From assembly GCA_006386115.1 (NCBI GenBank), contig VFIW01000082.1, forward strand, positions 1 to 64,000: a stretch of DNA of 64,000 nt, read 5' to 3'. Positions within the stretch are counted from its first letter, which is position 1. The number at the start of each line of letters is the position of its first letter. Positions 52,942-62,900 of the stretch are shown in pieces. Source of the DNA: Globisporangium splendens. Lineage: Eukaryota; Oomycota; Peronosporomycetes; Pythiales; Pythiaceae. The position numbers were made by a program, and so were the translations under genes. The notes under the pieces are model-generated. The model did not search any database. It saw only the letters and a program-made list of their open reading frames with translations, and was not told where the DNA came from.

Positions 52942-54715
52942 TTAGGATTGCTGCAAGGACGCTTGAATCGCGCGTTGCAGCTCGGCATCTTCGTCAATCT
53001 CGCCGATGCCTACGGCATGCTCCCCGCCTCCCTGGCTGGACATCCAATCCGAACCAGCCGCTGTCGTTGTATACTCCTGTGCAGACAACTCTAATGCAAG
53101 CCGTAGCTGTTCGTCATAGTCACTTGCAGCTGAAGTCGCTCCACCAGCACCTGCACTCTCGTCGCGACCCAAATGATCAAGCGAGGCTTTGATCGCAGCC
53201 GAAACCTGGTCGTCGAAATTTATGTCGTTGGCACCAGCGGGCAGCGTCTCGAGCGACGCCTCGATGGCTTTCTTCATGAGCTCTTCTTCCGATGCCTGCT
53301 TCGCTTTCGCGATCAGATCGGCTTGGATTGCTGTCATTTCACTCTCGCGCTTGGCTTCTTGAATCTGTGCATCAGAGGCGTCAACTGAGCCAGCAGCAGC
53401 GCTGCTGCTGTTTTCATATTCCTCCAACGAGAGTTTCAACGTCTCGTCAAGATTCGAGTTCATGCCGTCAAACTCATTCCGCGAGAGCTACAAACGAGAA
53501 GGAGCGTTAACCCTTAGTGTCGTAGAAGCCTCGTACAAATAAGTGGACGCATCAACGTACCAGCAGAGTTTGCTCCAACTGAGCCATCTCGGTTGTTTCT
53601 CGGTCGGACTCGGCTTGGACTTGTCGCGCCACCCCAGAGGTGTCATCGTCCCGCTCACGCGTGTTGATGCGACGTGAGTATTCCAGATGGCGCCGCTCCC
53701 ACTCCCCAGGTGGATCACGTATGCAATTCTCTGAGTGATTCAACCCAACAAGAGAGTCATAGTGTCCGCCTCCGTAATAACTCAAGCTGTAGGAAACAAA
53801 GTACACGTACAGACACACAAAGGTTGCATATCGACCAACAAGAGCTTAAAAGGGAGACGACAACTTACCAGATAGGTGGTCGATTGCGTGAGAGCCCACT
53901 ACTTTCATGGAACGTCCGGAGCTTCCGGAACCCGTGGACGGGGTCGTACGCGTACACCTCTGCGGGTCGATCGTAAAGCTCACACATCGCTTGCAGCTCT
54001 GGGTCATCACCCCACACTCCCTGACGCCGTTTGTAGTTTAAATAACGCAGAAACGCCTCCATGTCGCCGACGACGTAGGGCTCAAAGTATTCCTTTTCGC
54101 TCTCCATGTAGTCCATGCACATGGCGCGGACGACTGCGTGGTGGCGGTCATTGCCATACACTTGGTGGCTCACGGATCGAAATAGGCAGTTCCCGTCACC
54201 TTCGATGGGGCGGATGTGAAGTCCCTGCGCTTCCAGTGCGTTGCGGTACTGCTCGAACCGCGGATTTTGCGCCTGGAACATGCGATGGCGCGTGTGCTTT
54301 GGGGTGACGCTCAGTTGCCGTTGCATAGAGAAGTTGCGGTGGTGGATGTGCTCACCCAGCGGCGCGACCGTGTCCGGCACAAACGAGATCCACTCGTCAA
54401 ACTGCTGTTGCCGACCGGCGTAGCGCACGAGGATGTCACTCGGGCGACAGCGCACGACATGCGCTTCCTTCCAGACCCCGTGCACGGTCTTGCGCACTTC
54501 GATCTGCTGCGCGAGTCGAACTGGCGAGCTGTCATTCCGAGTCTAAAGGTGCAACATATAAGTGAGGCATACGACCAACAAAAACCCATAGAAAGAAAAG
54601 CACAAGAACGCACTTTGGTTGCGGGTTGGGCCAGCTGGCCCGAGTCGCTTGGAAGCCACCGGTGCCACGCGTCGTTCATATTGAGGTATTTAATACGCAG
54701 TTCGCCATCCGCCAT
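52942..54715 (-). CDS. OTU-family deubiquitinase, OTUD5-like, with UIM-type tail (four exons)
   Basis: Exons on the minus strand: 54614-54715, 53869-54542, 53561-53786, 52942-53487; introns of 71, 82 and 73 bp keep phase. The N-terminus has a chromo-barrel/Tudor-knot-like segment (SDILVRYAGRQQQFDEWI). The OTU domain has EGDGNCLFRSVSHQVYG (catalytic Asp and Cys) and, across the second intron, LSYYGGGHYDSLV (catalytic His). The C-terminal exon has three or more UIM-like helices (LDETLKLSLEEYEN, EDAELQRAIQASLQQ). It is predicted to cleave ubiquitin chains in cytosol or nucleus. Exon 1 begins MADGELRIKYLNMND. Confidence 0.87.
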
Positions 54716-55016
54716 CTACACACACGAGTTTCTCAATCAGCACATTGCGACTAGCCGAATCGCAACAACTTTTTGCATGACATGACCCTCATCATGCTCT
54801 GTTTCGTACCCGCAGGATGGTCGCTGGACACCAGTTCCCAAACACGTTTTGTGCATCGAGAGGGTCGCCCACATGCAGCTGACGGCGCCACTCGATATCC
54901 CCAGGATCAATACGCATCATCTCTATATAGACCGGACATACAAGATGTCAAATCCTTCCTTGATCACACACATAGTGCCGCATGTTCACAAAGTGTTCGA
55001 GAGCATTTCATCGCGT

Positions 55017-55310
55017 TCATGTGCATGCGCAAACCCCACCTTCTTCAATATCCGTGTCGTCGCTGTAGTCGTCGTCGTCACTCACAACGCGTCGTGCGCT
55101 CGCCAGTCCACCCAGTGGATACGCTGCCGACGGTGCAACGCGGTTGTCTCGATCGTCGCCGACGCGCGCGTCCTTTTGCTCCTCCGCGTCATCGGAACTG
55201 CCTTCGCGCTGCCGCCAGCGCGGCTCCCAGTGCTGCTGCTGCTGCTCGCGCGCCGCACGCTCGTCGTCGTCGTCGTCGTTGGCCCCCAGGATCAGGCGGT
55301 CACACCCCAT
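55017..55310 (-). CDS. small acidic protein with MGC start, unrecognised
   Basis: 97 aa from ATG 55310. MGC at the N-terminus fits dual acylation (myristate plus palmitate). The rest is highly charged with Asp runs and a Gln run (EQQQQHWEPRWRQREG) and ends VCACT. The upstream sequence contains a long CT/GA dinucleotide repeat, read as 5' UTR. LAMTOR1 also begins MGC followed by an acidic segment, but the conserved remainder is not seen here. It could be a chance frame. Confidence 0.4.
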   Translation of the reverse strand: MGCDRLILGANDDDDDERAAREQQQQHWEPRWRQREGSSDDAEEQKDARVGDDRDNRVAPSAAYPLGGLASARRVVSDDDDYSDDTDIEEGGVCACT

Positions 55311-55329
55311 GACGCCGCGCAACAGACAA

Positions 55330-55332
<3 letters not shown>

Positions 55333-55365
<33 letters not shown>
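55333..55365 (+). repeat. (CT)n microsatellite
   Basis: About 16 CT units just upstream of the MGC ORF start. Confidence 0.95.
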
Positions 55366-55368
<3 letters not shown>

Positions 55369-55625
55369 CTAATCGCGCTCTCACCCTTGACGCCGCTTTG
55401 CTCCTTCAGAGGGAACAACTATTGTCACAGTTGGTGACGACGTGGCTCGAGGTTCTAATCTTAGCCCAATCTCAGTTTATCACGAGCACTAAGTGCGCAT
55501 CACCTGTCATCTTTTGACAAAAGCAAGAAAATGCGAACTTACAGACAAGAAGAATATATTGTTGTGGCATTTTTGGCATAAACATGCAGTTTTAATTGTC
55601 TGTCTGATGATTCTTTCCAGAATGG

Positions 55626-55628
<3 letters not shown>

Positions 55629-55669
<41 letters not shown>

Positions 55670-55680
55670 CTATCTATCTG
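55629..55680 (+). repeat. (TC)n followed by TATC/TCTG units
   Basis: Simple repeat in the 3' flank of the ankyrin gene on the minus strand. Confidence 0.9.
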
Positions 55681-55706
55681 CGTGTGGTATGCTGCTGCTC
55701 ATTTGT

Positions 55707-56568
55707 TTATTTTCTCGCGGATGTCGGCTGGTCAATGCCGTAGTAGCAGACGTTCCCGTCCCTGTTCTCGATGGTCGTGTCGCCGCCTTTCGAGACCAAA
55801 TACGCGCCAAGAGTGTCGCCATAGCCATAGCTGAAGCAAAAGTGCAATGCCGTGTTGCCTCGAAGCTAATCAACAGAAAAAGGAAAAACGCAGATTAGTG
55901 TCAGCTTTTTTTACCCTATCCATGAAGATTCAGACCTGTAAGTTGGCAATTGTACTCACATTCTGGCTGTTGATGTTGGCGCCACGACGCAGTGCCAACT
56001 TGGCCATGCGCTTGAGTCCGTTTTGGCACGCGATCGAAAGAATCGTGTTGCCGAATTCGTCCTTGGAGTTGACCGACAAGCCCTGATCCAGCATGTACGC
56101 GACCGAGTCCACGCGATTGTGTCACGCTGCCGAGAAGATGTTCTCGGCGGCAGCAGGTGCTCCCACGTACTGCACGCCACGCAGTTCCGATGCACGTGCC
56201 GATACGACGCCGCTGGTCGCGAGTCCCAGGTAGTTTTCCTTGGCACTTGAGCTCCGCTAAAGCTTGAGCTCGTACTTGGGGTCGCCATAGCCGGACAGCG
56301 CGTGTTTCATCTCAGAAACACCAGGAAAGCGTTTGCTGCTGCTACTAGCCGATGTACTGTAGGAGTCATTAGCCGCGACTGGGCAGGACTCGGTCGGCAG
56401 CGCTAGGCTTTCTCGTGGAGTCACGTAGTCGTTGTCATCGGACGATACCGAGCGCGCACTCTCTCTTGACGAAGTAAAGCGCTCGTCTTCGGGACCCGTA
56501 CTCGAATATCCGCGGCGCGCGGAGCTTCTCGGCGTGTAGAAGCGATCGTCGGCTCCCTTCGAGTCCAT
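55707..56568 (-). pseudogene. ankyrin-repeat protein gene with two in-frame stop codons
   Basis: Exon 1 55960-56568 and exon 2 55707-55865 (intron GTGAGT..GATTAG, phase 0). From ATG 56568 the N-terminus is Ser/Arg-rich (MDSKGADDRFYTPRSSARRG). Ankyrin repeats follow (DEFGNTILSIACQNGLKRMA, GNTALHFCFSYGYGDTLGAY) and a short C-terminus. One frame runs through the whole exon but contains TAG at 56257-56259 and TGA at 56122-56124. The TGA lies where the repeat pattern suggests Arg (ENIFSAA-stop-HNRVDS), so CGA to TGA is likely. The TAG sits between two copies of GAGCTCAAG. Pseudogene is the simplest reading; read-through is possible. Confidence 0.7.
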
Positions 56569-56962
56569 GGCGATTTCGTGGAAGTGGCGTATTTGGGTCA
56601 GTTCAACACAGCAACCACCTAATCGAGCTTCTCCGAAGACTAAAACGATATACGCGCGCTCTGCTGCCGATTTGTCACGCCTGCATCTATATTTGGGCTG
56701 ATCAAAGAGTAGGATAAGACACAAAATTAGTCATGTGCACAGCAAAAGATTGGGCAAACCACACGTTGATTTCTTTCTCTTTGTCAGGGCTTTTCCATCA
56801 CACATTGCGGCCACACGCCTTCTTGATTTGGTTATTGCGCTCGCTCACTCTCTCTCCTTTTTCTCTCTTTCTGTCTGCCATGGCCCTCTTTCTCACTGCT
56901 GACATCCTTTACTCATGATATCCGCAACAAAAAGTGCCGACATTCTCGACCACGCAGTGGGT

Positions 56963-58212
56963 TTAGTCAGACATCTTGGTGTCGCCATCTTCGTCCTTGA
57001 CGTCCGATACTTCAACCGCATCAATCTAAAGCAAATGCAAGCGCAATGCAAACAATTAGGTATGCTTTTCGTAGAGCTCATACAACTCAAGACTTTTGCT
57101 CTATAGTCACGCACGTAAGGTTGCAACTCGTCGCCCTCAATGATCTTGAATGGTTGATCCACGCCGACGATAGCGATGGTGATGCTGGCAGCAGTCAGTT
57201 CCTGGTCGCCTTGGAGGCAGCCACGGATTCCTTGCAGCGCATGCTGGATGAGCTCATCCTTGCCCACTACAGTCGAATGCAGCAACACAAAGTCAGTATC
57301 ACCACCGATAGCCTCGCAGCAAGGAAGCAACGCATGGGCAGCTGTCGACTTACAGTTCACAAAGCTCTCAAAGTGCTTTTCCAGGTAAGTACGTGCGGAT
57401 TGCGAGCGAGCGCCAATGGCAATCGCCTTGTACTCATAGTAGTTGCCCGACGGGCACGTTTGATACAAATGCACACCTTTTTTCTGTGAGGTCAACGGCA
57501 ACAGCACAAACACAAAAGATTGTTGTCAGAACTCACACATGCTACAGGAAATTGGATGACTCCATCTTGTACTTACGTCGGCACCGGCGACAAGCAGACC
57601 CACACCGTAAGGACGGCGAATGTACGACTGCGTGCATTCTTGCTTCTCTATAGAGCGGAAACGCACAACGACAGCAAAGGAATCGGGTAGGCAAGTTAGC
57701 ATCCTTTAGATATCCATCCTTCTTGGCATGAATCAGATACTTACTGTCCGCGACGTCCGACACCAAGCGACCGATCGTGATTTGGCTCCCGTACACAAAC
57801 TTGTGGTTCAGACTTTCTGTTCTCATGAATCTGCAATGTTCACGCAAAAGACACCATCAGCCATACAGAAATCACCCTCTTCAATGTGTATCCCCCCCTT
57901 TACCCCTCTGCCCCCTATACGCATCGCACAGATACGAATTCGCAAATGCACATACCTGGCGAGGGTGCGTCCATCGGCGGTCAAACCAGCGACGGCGATG
58001 CCCAAGTGGTCGTCGATCTTGAACACTTTCTTCTGGTGCTCGGCGAGATCGACGTTGAGGCGCTTGATACCGCAGAGCACGGCGAGCTTCTTGGACGTGA
58101 GACCCAGGCAGGCGCTTCCCTGCTTGACGGCCTCCATGGCGTAGTCGATCTGGTGCAGGTGGCCCTGCGGGCTCCACACCGTCACATCTGTGTCGTACTG
58201 GTTGCGGAACAT
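56963..58212 (-). CDS. PSMA1: 20S proteasome subunit alpha type-1 (alpha6), six exons
   Basis: Exons 57956-58212, 57745-57830, 57577-57647, 57354-57483, 57115-57266, 56963-57025; total 759 nt, 252 aa, all introns GT..AG and phase-consistent. The start [20 protein letters not shown], then [14 protein letters not shown], is the alpha-1 signature. Further matches are [43 protein letters not shown] and [12 protein letters not shown]. The C-terminus [13 protein letters not shown] is acidic. The subunit forms part of the outer alpha ring and is not catalytic. It is divergent from the NAXE gene, 298 bp between start codons. Confidence 0.95.
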
Positions 58213-58510
58213 CTTGGTAGCTTCTCGGCGCTCGCTTCGGCTTTGGCTCTTGCTTTGCGGGCGAATATGCGGGGGAAGGAACGAAGAGCGCAGCAAGATA
58301 CAATTTGTTTAAAACACACTCTCCCTTCTTGGCAAGTGTTTCGTACATCCAGAGTGCTGGTCTGTCCATTGATTATGTGGGCCACACACTTTATCAAAGA
58401 GTCTGGTGTGGGCCACAAAGGAGAAACCTTAGAAACCTTGAGGCAAGTGTGCTCTCTCTCTCTGCGCATTTCCGCACTTGAAGCAAAGCGTGTTGAAGCG
58501 AAGAGCGTGG

Positions 58511-59830
58511 ATGCGGAAGGCGCTGCGAACGATGAAGGTAGGTGCCGATATGCGGCGTGCGCACTTGTGTACGACGAGATAGAGAGCTGGTGTATGCCCT
58601 CACCATGTATGTGTGCTGTCGTTTTATGAAACTGTAGTACCTCGGGCAACGCGATGCTCAGCAGGTGGACGAAGAGCTCATGTCGAGCAAGTACGGGTTC
58701 TCAATCGATCAGCTGATGGAGCTCGCTGGACTGAGCGTCGCGTGTGCGATTGGGAAAGAGTACCCCTCACCTGCGATCTCGCTGTCGTCAAGTGGTCGGT
58801 CTGCGTCCAGAGAATACAAAAACGTGCTCCTTGTGGCTGGACCGGGCAATAACGGGTGCGGAAAGGAGGTGTTGCCATGCATTCCAGTTGATGATATTGC
58901 CTGCTAAATGTGCATGTTGTGCTGACATCACATAGTGGTGACGCACTTGTGGCTGCACGGCATTTGAAGGTGCGTGGGCTCTTTCGAATTTTTGCAATGA
59001 AGTTCGTAGCCGCTCACCTCCTGTTGTTTGGATGCAGCACTTTGGCTACTCGCCTACTATTCTTTATCCCAAGCGAACTTCGCGACCGCTCTTTCAGGTA
59101 AGTTATGTGTTAGTCGTGTGTGATATGATGCTATAAGCGTTGTTTGCTCATTGTGCTTGTGGCGAACCCTCGACAGGGTCTTGTCACCCAGTGTCAACAG
59201 CTTGAAATTCCATTTGTGGACCAAGTAGCGACAGCGTAAGTGTTATCTCATGCATTCTCTGATTTTCGATGGATACCATCTTTTTACCATCTTTTTGCGT
59301 GCATGAAATAGGGATGCTGTGGATACCAGCTTCGACTTGATCGTTGACGGTATCTTTGGATTCAGCTTTGAAGGAAGCATTCGCGCTCCATTTGACGACG
59401 TCATCTCGACGTTGAAGCAGTGCCAAACTCCGATTGTGTCGATCGATATTCCATCTGGATGGCACGTCGAGAAAGGTAGTGTATGGCAATATGACCAGTT
59501 GTGCGAGAGGAAAGGAAGGAGCAACGCTTACACGAGTGGCAACATGTCATTTTAATGGGCAGGAAATGAAAGCGGAGTCGGATTGGAACCCCAGATGCTG
59601 ATCTCTCTGACTGCGCCAAAACTTTGTGCTCAGCACTTCTCTGGACCAGACAAGACGCACTACATTGGCGGTCGCTTTGTGCCTAGGTAAGCGAGTTCAG
59701 AATACTTATCAGTTCGCTCATGATAGTCTGACACCCATGCTTTTTATGATCACACAGATCCTTAGCCGAAGCATTTGGCCTGGAGTTGCCACAGTATCCA
59801 GGAACAGAGCAGTGTGTCAAGCTTCAGTGA
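58511..59830 (+). CDS. NAXE: NAD(P)H-hydrate epimerase (YjeF N-terminal family), eight exons
   Basis: Exons 58511-58537, 58638-58855, 58936-58969, 59038-59097, 59177-59235, 59312-59475, 59563-59686, 59758-59830; 252 aa, phases consistent throughout. It repairs damaged NAD(P)HX by interconverting R and S epimers. Motifs: [17 protein letters not shown], the dinucleotide-binding loop [16 protein letters not shown] (across the second intron), [56 protein letters not shown] and [18 protein letters not shown]. The nine-residue first exon (MRKALRTMK) is the least certain part; it could be a leader. The gene ends 156 bp from the convergent FAS gene. Confidence 0.92.
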
Positions 59831-59986
59831 TGCGTTCTAATGTCTGTCAAAAATGCGGGAGAACTTGCAATGAACACACGTGCTTATCATGCAAATCATG
59901 CATTTATTATGCATTTATGTGTACAAACGATATCTAAGACTCGGTTCATGCAGATACAGAAAATATGCAGAGCTACTCAATGTAGC

Positions 59987-62900
59987 TTACGACTGGAAGT
60001 TGGCAACCGCTTGCGAGACAGCGTAGTCTCCCGAGTGACTGATGGACACACTGAGCGAGGTCAAACCGATGCGGTTGAAGACCTGCAGAGGGTATCCAGA
60101 CAGCAGAACGGATGGAGCGCCCGAGGCAGTCATGAAGATCTCAATTTCACGAAGCGGGGCGCCTGCTCCCTTCCAGACGTTTGGTTCATTTGGCGAGGTG
60201 CTGGAGATCGCCTTGATGACAGCTTCCTTTGCGGCCCAGCGTCCAGCAAAACTTGCAGCAGGGTGTGGAGCGCTGTAGCAATAAGCCATCTCTTGGTCAG
60301 TGAAGTTGCGTCGGATGAAATCTTCTCGTCCATGCAAGTTTTCAAAGGTTGCAACTGGCTCGACATCCACGCCAATTCCAATGTTTCTCGCCGTCAAACC
60401 GATATCAGATGCAGTTTGGTTCAACGCCGACTCCAAAGTCGATGGGTCACTTCCAGACTCCTCGTCGACAGCTTTGCTTGTGGATGTAATCACAAACGAC
60501 TTGGTCTTCTTCGCACGCTTTGGAGCTCGTGGGCGTCTGTCTTGGTCGGAACCACCAAATCGCCAAGACTTCGCAACTGGATCGTACTGCGCACGGGAAG
60601 TTGGGTCCAAGTACACGCTGCTCTCTTGCGATGCGGAGTAAGGTGCCGAGTCCTTCACCTGGATGAACGTGTGCTTGCCAGTGACGGTGTTTTGCATGTA
60701 CGTGTTCATGCGGGTCAATCGCTTGGATCGGCGAGACGTGTAGCTCTGGAGATCACTTTGAGCAAGCGTCGACAGCAAGTAGTCAGGGTGAACCAACAAG
60801 ACTTCGCCACCTGCTTGACCAAAGCCGAAACTCTTCATGATGGCAGCCTTGATGCCAACAGTTTGGATGCTACGGTTTGGATACATCAAGTAGTCAAACT
60901 TGCGGAGCGTCTCGCACGTGTTGTCCAAGTTGCGGTTGCCTGGAATCAAACCGGAGTTGAGCACTTGAAGCAGACCGTTGAACATCCACGCGGCAGCAGC
61001 ACCCTTTGGATGACCGGTCAGGTTCTTCTGGCAAATGATTGGCAACGGGTTACCGATCGAACGACCAAGGTGCTGGAGCTGCTTTTGCGTCACCTCACTC
61101 TCATTCTTGTCGTTCGCCTTGGTACCAGTGCCGTGGAAGCTGGCAACGCCGATGTCATCGGCAGTCAAGTTCCAGACGCCAAGCGCTCCACGCAATGGAG
61201 CAATGTCCACACGTCCATGGTAGAAACCCTCTCCCCACATGGCTTGAGCAGATTGCAGCTTGCGCGCCTTCATCTCGTCCAGGAACGCAAGGTGCGAGTC
61301 GCTGTTGTCTTCAGAGACCAAAGCCTTCTCGCGAGAAAACCAGGTCTCAATGTCAGCAACTTCAGCGTCGAACTGACGACGACGGAACTCGACATCCAAC
61401 AACGGAGAAGGCTTAGCTGAGGACTCACGAGCGGTAGTCAAGATACCTTGACCAGGTGCTGGCACCGAGCGTCCGTTCTTGTCGGTCGCCGTGTTCGTGA
61501 GAGCAACAATACCGTAGATTGGGCAGCCCATATCCAAAGCAAGTTGCGCGTCCATCAGCAGTTGCATGCCTGCGCCTTGACTTTCCATGAAGCCACCGCG
61601 AGTGGTGGAGCACGGACGGCACATCTCCTTAGGATCTCTGCCCATACCGGTCTCCTTCACAGAGTCACTCGTCGCCTTCATCTGCGCAAACTCGTACGAG
61701 CCTTCTTCACCAAAGTCATCGTAGCCACCAACGATCACGATACGGGCCTTGCCGCTCTTGATGGTCTCAACACCAATATCAACCGACTCGGCCGCAGTAG
61801 CACAAGCACCAACAGGAGTCTTGATCGGACCAGACGAACTCAACAAAAGCATGTTCACCCACGCTGGTGCAGTGTTGATGAAACACTCTTGGAGAGTGTC
61901 ACTCGCAATGCTCTTACCCTGGAGGCGGCCCTGGTAGATTCTCTTAAAAGAGCGCATGCCACCCATACCACCGCCGGAGGTGTTACCAATTTCCGACACG
62001 TGCACGTACTGGTAAAACTCGTATGGGTCCGTCACACCTGCAGACACAAGCGCATCCATCGTAGACGCCAGTGTGTACAACGTCACCGGGTCCACGGAGT
62101 CAGCGATGTCCTTGGGCAAACCAAGTCGCTCGGCGCTCCAGCCAGTAGGAATCTGGCCAGCAACAAAGCGGTCGAACGACAGAGCACGAGGAATGCTGAG
62201 AACAGAGCCCTTGCGCAGACGAATCATCCAGGCACCAGAGGCGTTCTGGAACACATCCACGTTCTCTTCGCCCAGCTCGTTGCGGAACTGAAGCGCTTCT
62301 TCACGGTCGGCAACCTCGACAGGAGCCATCTTCTTGTCAATTGCGACCTGGTGAAGAATCATTTTCTTGTGAGGGTCGTAGCCTTCGAACAGGTCCGGCT
62401 CAACAATACGAATACCAGAGTGCTTGATGATTTCTTCCTCGTAGCGAGATTTCACTTCGCTGTCAGGAACAATCTCCTTGGTCTTCGCATCCACCCAGTT
62501 ACCATTGTTGTACACAATGTGACCAGTCAACCAAGCCAACTCAATGCAACCTTCAAGCGAGAATTCGCCAAAGGACTCCATCTCCCAACGAGTTCTCGCG
62601 CTACCCCAAGGCCCAACTTCACCGTAACCAGCAACGACGACAACCTTGCGCAAGTCAAGCATGTCTCGGAGCAACGTTTGCTCACGTGTGCTAGCGAGGC
62701 GACCGACAGACGAGAGACCAGGGAATCCGTCGCAGAAGTAGCCAGACAAATCAGCGCGAGGAGTGAACACTGGTTGTGGCTCAGCAGTGGCAGCCGATGG
62801 CAGAGCAAGAAGCTTCTTCTCGTTCTGGATCGACTGGTAGATCGACGCTTGGAGCTTTGCTTCGCTCGTGATGCTGCTTCGAATCGTGTCGACTTGGTTC

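Noticed and set aside
55333..55680. CT-rich repeats as a CRISPR array or telomere-like repeat
   Set aside because: They are plain dinucleotide and tetranucleotide microsatellites with no spacers.
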